Part shown: positions 42,622-50,229 of the stretch, piece by piece | Numbering within the stretch: the stretch's first letter is position 1 | How the letters are laid out: every line of letters starts with the position of its first letter | Assembly: GCA_963931055.1 (NCBI GenBank) | Contig: OZ006987.1 | Span: 930,001-994,000 of the forward strand | From: Coprenecus sp949297365 | Lineage (GTDB): Bacteria; Bacteroidota; Bacteroidia; Bacteroidales; UBA932 | Reading direction: 5' to 3' | Length of the DNA: 64,000 nt | Notes under the pieces: model-generated | Databases searched by the model: none | What the model was told of the DNA's origin: nothing | What the model saw: the letters and a program-made list of their open reading frames with translations, nothing else | Position numbers and translations under genes: made by a program

Positions 42622-44151
42622 TCACTGCTTATCCTGACCGCCTGCGGCCGAAAGCATCTGCTCTCCCTTGCGGACGGCCTCGTCTATTGTACCGACATTG
42701 AGGAAGGCCTGCTCCGGCAGATGGTCCACCTCGCCGTCGAGAATCATCTTGAACCCGCGGACAGTCTCCTCTATGGGCACCATCTGTCCGGGAACACCCG
42801 TGAACTGCTCGGCCACCGAGAACGGCTGCGACAGGAATCTCTGAACGCGGCGCGCCCTGTTGACCACCGTTTTGTCCTCATCTGAAAGCTCGTCCATACC
42901 GAGGATGGCGATGATGTCCTGCAGCTCCTTGTTGCGCTGAAGTATCTGCTTCACTCTCTGGGCCACGCTGTAATGCTCCTCGCCCACGATATTGGGGTCC
43001 AGAATCCTGGACGTGGACTCCAGCGGGTCCACCGCCGGATAGATACCCAGCTCGGCTATCTTACGGCTGAGCACCGTCGTAGCGTCCAAATGGGTGAACG
43101 TCGTCGCCGGCGCAGGGTCGGTCAGGTCATCCGCCGGCACATACACAGCCTGCACCGATGTGATGGAACCGTATTTGGTAGAGGTGATACGCTCCTGCAT
43201 CTGTCCCATCTCGGAGGCCAGCGTAGGCTGATAACCCACTGCCGACGGCATACGGCCCAGAAGCGCCGACACTTCGGAACCGGCCTGGGTAAAACGGAAT
43301 ATATTGTCTATGAAGAACAGAATATCGCGTTTTTCTCCTGTCTCCCTGCCGGCATCCCTGAAGGACTCGGCCACAGTAAGCCCCGAAAGGGCCACCGACT
43401 GACGGGCTCCGGGCGGCTCGTTCATCTGTCCGAACACAAGTGTCGCCTGAGACTTGGCCACCTCATCGTAATCCACCTTGGAGAGATCCCAGTGCCCGGC
43501 CTCCATGCTCTTGCGGAATTCGTCACCGTATCTTATAACGCCGGACTCTATCATCTCCCGGAGCAGGTCGTTGCCCTCGCGGGTACGTTCTCCGACTCCG
43601 GCGAACACCGAGAAGCCGTTGTGTCCCTTGGCAATATTGTTGATAAGTTCCATAATCAGGACGGTCTTGCCCACTCCTGCGCCTCCGAAAAGACCGATCT
43701 TGCCGCCCTTCACATAAGGTTCCAGCAGATCGATGACCTTTATGCCGGTATAAAAGACCTCCTGGGTAGTGGCCAGATCGTCGAACTTGGGAGGTTCTCG
43801 GTGGATAGGCAGTTCTCCGGTACGGTCCAATGGGCGCATACCGTCTATACTGCCGCCAGTAACATTGAGCAGACGTCCCTTGATCTGATCTCCCACCGGC
43901 ATGGATATCGCGCGGCCTTCCGCCCTCACTTTCAAATGCCGCTGAAGTCCGTCGGTCGATTCCATCGCTATGGAGCGTACGGTATTCTCCCCTATATGCT
44001 GCTGCACTTCCACCGTCAGTCCGCTACCGTCCTGCCGGACAACCGTCATCGCCTCGTGAATCGCCGGAAGATGCCCGCCTTCCCCGAGCTCCGGGAAATG
44101 TACGTCCACCACCGGGCCTATTATCTGTGATATATATCCTGTCAACTGCAT
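42622..44151 (-). CDS. atpD: ATP synthase F1 beta subunit
   Basis: The 509-residue catalytic subunit has Walker A GGAGVGKTVLIMEL near residue 155, the catalytic Glu region GERTREGNDL, Walker B DILFFIDNIFRFTQAGSEVSALLGRMPSAVGYQPTLA in outline, and the DELSD loop near residue 400. It is the first gene of the operon atpD-atpC-atpB-atpE-atpF-atpH-atpA-atpG, a Bacteroidetes-specific order. A palindrome lies 30-63 bp upstream. Confidence 0.98.
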   Translation of the reverse strand: MQLTGYISQIIGPVVDVHFPELGEGGHLPAIHEAMTVVRQDGSGLTVEVQQHIGENTVRSIAMESTDGLQRHLKVRAEGRAISMPVGDQIKGRLLNVTGGSIDGMRPLDRTGELPIHREPPKFDDLATTQEVFYTGIKVIDLLEPYVKGGKIGLFGGAGVGKTVLIMELINNIAKGHNGFSVFAGVGERTREGNDLLREMIESGVIRYGDEFRKSMEAGHWDLSKVDYDEVAKSQATLVFGQMNEPPGARQSVALSGLTVAESFRDAGRETGEKRDILFFIDNIFRFTQAGSEVSALLGRMPSAVGYQPTLASEMGQMQERITSTKYGSITSVQAVYVPADDLTDPAPATTFTHLDATTVLSRKIAELGIYPAVDPLESTSRILDPNIVGEEHYSVAQRVKQILQRNKELQDIIAILGMDELSDEDKTVVNRARRVQRFLSQPFSVAEQFTGVPGQMVPIEETVRGFKMILDGEVDHLPEQAFLNVGTIDEAVRKGEQMLSAAGGQDKQ

Positions 44152-44180
44152 AAACTGACTGAAAACTCAAAAATTTTTTC

Positions 44181-44214
44181 CATTCTGGCACTCTCCGAAT
44201 ATTGTGCCAGAATG
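44181..44214. repeat. Inverted repeat upstream of the atp operon
   Basis: CATTCTGGCAC (44181-44191) and GTGCCAGAATG (44204-44214) are 11-bp perfect arms around 12 bp. On the minus strand the arms are followed by an A run and a T run before the atpD ATG. It could be an operator or a leader hairpin/attenuator of the ATP synthase operon. No clear -7 box for atpD is seen in the 172-bp region. Confidence 0.5.
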
Positions 44215-44309
44215 CGTTTAAATCACAATTATTTTGTGTCGTTATCGGTACTCTTTCGGTCAAAAACAGAACTGCAGAACATTTTTCACATATAATGGCA
44301 TATAATTCG

Positions 44310-44317
44310 TATCTTTG
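44310..44317 (+). promoter_or_regulatory. -7 box for smpB
   Basis: TATCTTTG matches TAnnTTTG and ends only 6 bp before the smpB ATG, so the transcript is likely leaderless or nearly so. Confidence 0.6.
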
Positions 44318-44323
44318 TAATTT

Positions 44324-44770
44324 ATGGCAAAGGCAAAAAGCAAGATAGAAATCCGCAACAAGAAGGCCTCGTTCGAATACGAGTTTCTTGAGAACTACAC
44401 AGCGGGCATAGTCCTCACCGGCACCGAGATCAAGTCCATCAGGGCCGGCAAGGCCTCGCTTGTGGACAGTTACTGCTATTTCTCCGGCGGAGAGCTCTAC
44501 GTCAAGAACATGCACATTGCCGAATACTGGTGGGGCACATTCAACCGCCACGATCCCAAGCGGGACCGCAAGCTGCTGCTGACTAAAAAAGAGCTGCGCA
44601 AGCTGGCCAGGTCCGTCAAGGAGAAAGGCCTGACCATCGTCACCCGCCGCCTGTTCATCTCCGAAAACGGCTACGCCAAGCTGGACATCGCACTGGCACG
44701 GGGCAAGAAAGAATACGACAAGCGGCAGTCCATCAAGGAAAAGGACCTCCGCCGCTATTCTCCGGAATAA
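44324..44770 (+). CDS. smpB: SsrA-binding protein SmpB
   Basis: SmpB binds tmRNA and brings it to stalled ribosomes for trans-translation. The 148-residue protein has the barrel core NKKASFEYEFLENYTAGIVLTGTEIKSIR and the motif GKASLVDSYC, and ends with a basic tail (KEYDKRQSIKEKDLRR) that inserts in the mRNA channel. The gene is alone; the tmRNA gene is not in this window. The start codon lies next to its promoter. A large palindromic element begins 13 bp after the stop. Confidence 0.97.
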   Translation: MAKAKSKIEIRNKKASFEYEFLENYTAGIVLTGTEIKSIRAGKASLVDSYCYFSGGELYVKNMHIAEYWWGTFNRHDPKRDRKLLLTKKELRKLARSVKEKGLTIVTRRLFISENGYAKLDIALARGKKEYDKRQSIKEKDLRRYSPE

Positions 44771-44782
44771 ATATCCGAGAAT

Positions 44783-44885
44783 CCGTCAGAACATAAGAAT
44801 ACCTCCGAAAATCCTCCCCACCTGCGGTGGGTCCCCTCCCTTTTCGGGAGCCAAAGTTTTCGGAGGTATTCTTATGTTCTGACGG
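44783..44885. repeat. Large palindromic element with two inner hairpins
   Basis: Two perfect 29-bp inverted arms (44783-44811 starting CCGTCAGAAC, and 44857-44885) enclose 45 bp that fold into two further hairpins, CCCACC/GGTGGG (44817-44831) and CTCCC/GGGAG (44836-44850). The whole 103-bp unit lies between the convergent smpB and phosphatase genes. It may end transcription both ways, but its size and branched shape suggest a dispersed palindromic repeat or a MITE-like remnant. Confidence 0.75.
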
Positions 44886-44906
44886 GCCGCATTATGCCCG
44901 CATGTG

Positions 44907-45890
44907 CTACTTAGTGCGCGTAACCGTATGGAGGACCTTACCCGTCTTGTCGAGCATGTGCAGGCAGAGGGAGTCGGCGGAGACGGTCACGAGGGACCAG
45001 CCGGACTCGGGGCTGCAGAAGACAGTTCCATCTATGGCCTCCACGTCACGGCTCAGCGAACCGGAAGTATTGACCACGTAGTCGATATCGCTGCCGTCCT
45101 TGCGGATATGCTGGAAAGTATGCAGGTGGCCGCACACGTACATGTCCACGTTGTCATGCCTAAGCAGGATGGAGTTCACGCGCTCCTGCATGTCGGTGCG
45201 CTCGCTCTCGTCCTTGTCGGTATAGGCATAGATGGGATGGTGCCCTACTACGATGACCCAGTCCTCATCGGCCTCGGACAGGGTTTTGTCCAGCCATGCG
45301 AGCTGCTCGCTGTAGTCAGACTTGGAGGCATCCGCATACTTGTCGGTCTCCTCCCGGTACTTGTCTATAATCGGAGTGGTGTCGAGCATCACTATGCGGA
45401 TCTCAACCCCGTCCTCCTCCTGCACGAAAGTATAGTAGCGCGAAGGCATGTGCCAGCGGGCACTCACCTGCGAGTAATCGATGCAGGCCTGGGTGTTGCT
45501 GCGGTACTCGTGGTTGCCGCAGACGGCATACCAGGGCATCATCAGGTCAGGATGGCTGTATATCAGCTCGTAGTTGGTCATCCACAGAGGGTCGCTGACA
45601 CTCTGTACGCCCTCGAAGTGATGCACGTCTCCGGCCGCAACCACAAATTCGATGTCAATGGTCTCGGCCATATCGCCCATAGTCCCGGCAATGGGTTTCT
45701 GGTCATAGTAGCCATTGCGGCCCAGGTCGTTGGCGATGTAGAAGTTAAGCGGCTGCTCGAGAGCCTTCCACTCCTCGGAGCGGTCCTCCTCCGTGGAAGA
45801 GGACACGTTCACGGAAGTGTTGCAGGACACTGCTGTCAGGGACAATACCGCAGCAGCGGTGGTAAGGGTAAGAAGATTGATTCTTTTCAT
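44907..45890 (-). CDS. Lipoprotein phosphatase, purple-acid-phosphatase type metallophosphoesterase
   Basis: The 327-residue protein has a lipoprotein signal with lipobox TAVSC. The calcineurin-like metal motifs are seen in order: DLG near residue 54, GDVHHFEG, CGNHEYRS, VVGHHPIYAY and CGHLHTF. The layout is close to single-domain purple acid phosphatases. It would hydrolyse phosphomonoesters outside or at the outer membrane. It is the last gene of a three-gene operon with a TonB receptor and a beta-helix lipoprotein, whose promoter carries a Pho-box-like array. This supports phosphate acquisition, by inference. Confidence 0.88.
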   Translation of the reverse strand: MKRINLLTLTTAAAVLSLTAVSCNTSVNVSSSTEEDRSEEWKALEQPLNFYIANDLGRNGYYDQKPIAGTMGDMAETIDIEFVVAAGDVHHFEGVQSVSDPLWMTNYELIYSHPDLMMPWYAVCGNHEYRSNTQACIDYSQVSARWHMPSRYYTFVQEEDGVEIRIVMLDTTPIIDKYREETDKYADASKSDYSEQLAWLDKTLSEADEDWVIVVGHHPIYAYTDKDESERTDMQERVNSILLRHDNVDMYVCGHLHTFQHIRKDGSDIDYVVNTSGSLSRDVEAIDGTVFCSPESGWSLVTVSADSLCLHMLDKTGKVLHTVTRTK

Positions 45891-45924
45891 AAAGCTGTCT
45901 GTTTATTGATTTTACCTGCGCTGA

Positions 45925-47355
45925 TTATTCACCGTATGCTCCGAACCATGCGCCGACGGCGGGGGAGGTATAGGTCTGACCATTGACCTCCAGTCCGGAA
46001 GTCGCGAAGTAAGGCTGACGGTCACCTGCGGTATAGGTCTTGGAAGCGTCAAGAGCGGGGGAGCCTGCGGTAAGATGGAAATCCCAGCTGTCGTTGAAAG
46101 TATAGCTTGCGGGATCCATATTGAGGTCAAAGTTCACGAACTTGGGATCCAGCGCCACTGCCTCATCGGCTGTCCTGGCGATAATACTGTTCGCGTCCAC
46201 TTTCTCAGTGTCATACCACTCGTGGTTGAAGGCATAGCCCTCGTAGGGGAACTTCACGCCGGAGTAGAACAGAGTCTCGCCGTCATCCTCATACTCACCG
46301 CTGAAAACTATGGAACTCTCAACGGTACCCGAAGCGTAGAAATTGTAGTCAATCATGGAGTGTTCCCTGTCGTAGCAGTCCTCGGAGCCTTCAGCATCAT
46401 ATTCGGGAGTAGTAGCACGGAACTTGCAGTTTACCAGCAGATTGTTGAATACACCCGCGTCAGCGTTCTCCTCCACATAGATGCCGCCTCCTTTCTCACC
46501 GTCACGCCTCCAGCCCGAGCCGATGATGGTATTGTTGTAAGCCTGTATCTTAGCCTGATGACGCACCTCACTCTGGTCGGAGCTGGAGAGCTTCAGGCCG
46601 TTGGTGTTGGCACTGAACATCACGTTACGGGCCACGTCCACGGTGCAACCGGACTTCACGTTCACAGCCTCGGCACCGTCATATCCGATGGCACTGAAGA
46701 TATTGTCGGCGATGATGGCATTGCCGCCCATCATATAGATACCGTCTGACCAGCCATTGCGCAGAATGGAATTGGTAATCACATAGCGGCCGTCCACATT
46801 GTTGGTGGTGATGTGGGGATAAGCGTCATCACCGGCGGTGTAGTAACCGTTCTCCGCAGCGGGAGAGCCCTCGATTACCTGACCTCCGCAGTATTCTATA
46901 ATCGTACGGTCGATAAGCATCTCCCCGCAGGTGGCACCGGCCACGATACCGCCCCAGAGACCCTTGAATGTATTGGCCGGCGTTCTGAGTTCCTCCGCCA
47001 CGGTGAGCAGCACAGGGGCATCCTCTGTTCCGAGGCAGTAGAGATTACCGTCCACGGAGAACTCTATGGCCGTGTGATTCACGCCCACTCCGGCATCGCT
47101 GAATATTACTGTCACGCCCTCCTCGATAGTCAGACTCTGACCCTCGGGCACCGTGATATGGCCTGTCACATTGATTACACTGCCGGCCTCCCATACTCCG
47201 GACACCTCTCCCGAGATACCTTCCGTCACTACATCCGTTGTGTCACCCGTTCCGGGAGTATCAGGATTCTCCGGCGTTACGGGGCCGTTCTTCTCACAGG
47301 ACACCATGCAAAATACCATTGCCGCAGCAATGACAAAAATACTTTTTGTTTTCAT
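45925..47355 (-). CDS. Beta-helix lipoprotein of the phosphatase operon
   Basis: The 476-residue protein has a lipoprotein signal with the lipobox CMVSC, a Pro/Thr/Asp-rich linker, and a region of short repeated turns typical of a right-handed parallel beta-helix (for example VDGRYVITNSILRNGWSDGIYMMGGNAIIADNIF, in outline). I cannot assign a named family or an active site. It lies 25 bp after the TonB receptor and 34 bp before the phosphatase, so it is probably the surface lipoprotein that captures the substrate. Confidence 0.82.
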   Translation of the reverse strand: MKTKSIFVIAAAMVFCMVSCEKNGPVTPENPDTPGTGDTTDVVTEGISGEVSGVWEAGSVINVTGHITVPEGQSLTIEEGVTVIFSDAGVGVNHTAIEFSVDGNLYCLGTEDAPVLLTVAEELRTPANTFKGLWGGIVAGATCGEMLIDRTIIEYCGGQVIEGSPAAENGYYTAGDDAYPHITTNNVDGRYVITNSILRNGWSDGIYMMGGNAIIADNIFSAIGYDGAEAVNVKSGCTVDVARNVMFSANTNGLKLSSSDQSEVRHQAKIQAYNNTIIGSGWRRDGEKGGGIYVEENADAGVFNNLLVNCKFRATTPEYDAEGSEDCYDREHSMIDYNFYASGTVESSIVFSGEYEDDGETLFYSGVKFPYEGYAFNHEWYDTEKVDANSIIARTADEAVALDPKFVNFDLNMDPASYTFNDSWDFHLTAGSPALDASKTYTAGDRQPYFATSGLEVNGQTYTSPAVGAWFGAYGE

Positions 47356-47380
47356 GATAAATTTAAATGTTAAATGTTGA

Positions 47381-50059
47381 TTATTTCTCTTTGAAGTTGT
47401 ACCTAATCCCTATCATGGCGGACTGGCCGTGCCACTCCCTGCGTTCTATCACTCCGCCCTTGTATCTCTCGTAGTCCTTGAGATTCTCGGTACGTGGGTT
47501 GTTGACGATATACCTCAGGACCGGCATGTCCAGAAGGTTGTTGGCCTTGGCGAAGATGGTGATGCCACACTTGAAGCTCTTTTCTATAGAAGCGTCCAGC
47601 TGCACGTAGCCGGCCTCCCAGATATCATTGTCCACCCAGTTGGATATCTCGCTCAGACGGCGGCCGGTATAGCTTCCCGACACCTGAGCCTCCACTCCGG
47701 CCTTGGCGAACTTGAAAAGCAGCGACAGGTTGGCGACATGGGCCGCCTGACCGTACAGCGGCCTTGTCTGCTGCACGGCTATCACCTCCGTCCCTTCCAT
47801 GGTCCTCTTGGTCGTGGTTATACTGGAGTGGGTATAGGTATAGTTGGCCTTTACACCGAACCAGTTGAAATACTTCATGACATCCACCTCCACTCCGGCG
47901 TTCACCGCGTCTCCGAAGTTCATAGGGGTCAGATAAGTAGCCTGTCCTTCGGATATCAGTCCGTACTCTATGGGGTCATGCAGTTTCTTCCAGAACAGTC
48001 CGACCATCAGCTGCTCCGAGGATTTGGGGAAGAACTCGTACCGGAGGTCAAGATTATCAGCCACCGTATGCTTCAGATCCGGATTACCCTGCTCGTCATA
48101 GTCTTCATTGAGAATGGTATAGGGCACTATCTCGAAGAATCCGGGGCGGTTGATGGAGCGTCCGTAGGAAAAGCGCAGGTAAGCGTTCCTATGGACGTTG
48201 TATTTCAGATGTACGCTGGGCAGAATATCCGTATACACCTGATGGCCCTCTCCGTCTGTCTGCCTGGGAAAGACAAGAGTATAGCCCTGGTCGGTATGCT
48301 CAACGCGAAGCCCTGCGATGACTTCCAGCCTGTCCCAATTGTAGACTCCCATCAGGTATGCCGCACCTATCCTCTCGAAAGCATCGTAGTTGAGAGGGTC
48401 GCCCACATTGCCGTAACGGCGTGGCTCAAGAAGAAGCTCATCAAAGTTGGTCCAGTCCTGTCCGTATATCTGTAGGTCGTAAATACCTGTCGGAGAGTCG
48501 AATGTATATTCATTGAAAAAACTGTTGCGGACCTTGTCCCTGTACATACCGCCGGCCTTCAGGTCCAGAGTAGAATTTGCAGCGAAGTCAAAGCGGTAGG
48601 AAATATTGACATACCCCGCAATATCCCTGTCGCTGTTGTGCTCCCAGCGGCGATCTGCTGAATCCGAGTTCTTAAGATGATCCCCGTTGATATATATACG
48701 TGCATTGTCCGGAGTAGTGCTGTACGCTTTGGAGAACACTCCGGTCCAGTCCAGTTTGAGACGGTCCGCACGCAGGAACGAATGCTCTCCCTTCAAAGTG
48801 GTATTGAATATATACTGATGATTCCACTTCATCCTCACTGTACGTTCCTGATCGTTGTAACCGTCACGGACTTCGCTTTCCCTCAAGTCCATATACCCGG
48901 CATACAGCATCAGTTTGTGCCGTCCTGAAAAGCGGTAGTCCAGCTTGACATGTGCGCCCATGCGGTTCTGTTCATCAGAATAGGCCCTGTTCTCAGTACC
49001 CTTACCGGCAGAGCCCGGTATATAGTAAAGAGAGGCATCCTTGCCGCGGAAAAGATTCTGATAACTGAACGCCGCCATGACACCCAGCCTGCCTCCGAAG
49101 AAACGGTCTCCATATGAGAAACCGCCCACGATATCCGGGCGTGGACGGCTCCATTTCATATGCAGGTTCTCCATAGTAAAGTCATCGGCTGACACACTGT
49201 AATTCTGATTGTGCAGTTCAGGACGGCCCATTCTCTCATTGGGAGACAGCAGCTGTATTGCCCTGTAATTGAAAGACTGGAAATCCCTGTCAATGAACAG
49301 GGCGCTGTATCCTGTGGACAGATTGGCTGAAATCTCCATTTTCTCCGGAGCATCCTTCATTACCAGATTGACAGCACCTCCGATACCGTCTCCCTCCATG
49401 TCAGCCGTCAGAGACTTTGTCACCTCTATCCTGTCAAGTATCTCTGAAGGGAAGATATCCAGAGGAACAAAACGGTTCTTATTGTCCGGACTGGGGATCT
49501 TGATGCCGTTGACCAAAGTATAGTTGTAACGTTTGTCCATACCGCGCAGGATAGCATACTGGCCCTCCCCACTGCTGTTGCGCTCCACGGTCACCCCTGA
49601 CATCCTCTTTATAACATTAGCCACCGTGATATCAGGGGAGAGTTCCATGGCTTTCGCGCTCATTACATTTACAACATTAACAGAATTTCTTTCTATGCTT
49701 CTCGCCGCGACCTCTGTCCTTCCGCTGCCCGTCGCCGTAATTACCGCCGCATCCAGCATGACCACATCCTGCTCCATAAGGATTGTCATCTCTCCGGTCG
49801 TAGAATTGAACTGCATCTCAGCGTCCTTATATCCGATTAAGTTACATATGAGAGTTCCGGAACTGAGATCCGTTTCCAAAGCGAAACTGCCGTCCAGACC
49901 AGTAATGGCCCAGTTGTCCGGTGTACCTTTTATAATGACTGTGGCCCCTATGATATCTTCTCCACTGGAAGCATCCACCACCTTTCCCCTCAATACCTCC
50001 GCCCACAAGGACGTTGTCTGTAACAAAACTGCTGCCGTCAGCAAAAATACCTTTTTCAT
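47381..50059 (-). CDS. TonB-dependent receptor of the phosphatase operon
   Basis: From the ATG at 50059 the receptor has 892 residues: signal peptide (ending LWA), carboxypeptidase-regulatory-like domain at about residues 22-105, TonB-box-like region, plug at about 130-225 with a conserved VIKRMSGVTVERNSSGEGQYAILRGM-type segment, and a long barrel ending in IGIRYNFKEK. A TTG at 50080 in the same frame is not needed. It leads the operon with the beta-helix lipoprotein and the phosphatase. The substrate is probably phosphate-containing, inferred from the neighbours. Confidence 0.93.
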   Translation of the reverse strand: MKKVFLLTAAVLLQTTSLWAEVLRGKVVDASSGEDIIGATVIIKGTPDNWAITGLDGSFALETDLSSGTLICNLIGYKDAEMQFNSTTGEMTILMEQDVVMLDAAVITATGSGRTEVAARSIERNSVNVVNVMSAKAMELSPDITVANVIKRMSGVTVERNSSGEGQYAILRGMDKRYNYTLVNGIKIPSPDNKNRFVPLDIFPSEILDRIEVTKSLTADMEGDGIGGAVNLVMKDAPEKMEISANLSTGYSALFIDRDFQSFNYRAIQLLSPNERMGRPELHNQNYSVSADDFTMENLHMKWSRPRPDIVGGFSYGDRFFGGRLGVMAAFSYQNLFRGKDASLYYIPGSAGKGTENRAYSDEQNRMGAHVKLDYRFSGRHKLMLYAGYMDLRESEVRDGYNDQERTVRMKWNHQYIFNTTLKGEHSFLRADRLKLDWTGVFSKAYSTTPDNARIYINGDHLKNSDSADRRWEHNSDRDIAGYVNISYRFDFAANSTLDLKAGGMYRDKVRNSFFNEYTFDSPTGIYDLQIYGQDWTNFDELLLEPRRYGNVGDPLNYDAFERIGAAYLMGVYNWDRLEVIAGLRVEHTDQGYTLVFPRQTDGEGHQVYTDILPSVHLKYNVHRNAYLRFSYGRSINRPGFFEIVPYTILNEDYDEQGNPDLKHTVADNLDLRYEFFPKSSEQLMVGLFWKKLHDPIEYGLISEGQATYLTPMNFGDAVNAGVEVDVMKYFNWFGVKANYTYTHSSITTTKRTMEGTEVIAVQQTRPLYGQAAHVANLSLLFKFAKAGVEAQVSGSYTGRRLSEISNWVDNDIWEAGYVQLDASIEKSFKCGITIFAKANNLLDMPVLRYIVNNPRTENLKDYERYKGGVIERREWHGQSAMIGIRYNFKEK

Positions 50060-50077
50060 ACCCTTTGTTTTCGGGCG

Positions 50078-50085
50078 CAAAAGTA
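50078..50085 (-). promoter_or_regulatory. -7 box for the TonB/phosphatase operon
   Basis: The minus strand reads TACTTTTG, a perfect TAnnTTTG element. There is no TTTG -33 element; the position 20 bp upstream is taken by a GTAACG repeat, as in activator-dependent promoters. Confidence 0.65.
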
Positions 50086-50105
50086 TTCCGACTATATTTC
50101 AGCCG

Positions 50106-50155
50106 CGTTACACTGCATATGTATTAACATTAAGTTGTCGTTACATTACCGTTAC
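50106..50155 (-). promoter_or_regulatory. Pho-box-like array of 11-bp-phased direct repeats
   Basis: On the minus strand GTAACG occurs at 50150-50155, 50139-50144 and 50106-50111 and TTAATG at 50128-50133, so the copies stand at exact multiples of 11 bp. PhoB/PhoP-type response regulators bind 6-7-bp direct repeats of this spacing. The array abuts a promoter without a -33 element and precedes a phosphatase operon. Confidence 0.6.
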
Positions 50156-50168
50156 ACATATACGCAGA

Positions 50169-50204
50169 AATCCCGGCTGTCCGCAGGATGGGATGACCGG
50201 GATT
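50169..50204 (-). terminator. Probable terminator after the tricorn-like protease gene
   Basis: AATCCCGG (50169-50176) and CCGGGATT (50197-50204) form an 8-bp GC-rich stem 26 bp after the stop at 50230. The T run after it is short, so strength is uncertain. Confidence 0.45.
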
Positions 50205-50229
50205 AAGTCTAATATAAATAGGTATGCAG

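Noticed and set aside
42973..44130. 385-residue plus-strand frame over atpD
   Set aside because: Shadow of atpD, one of the most conserved genes known.
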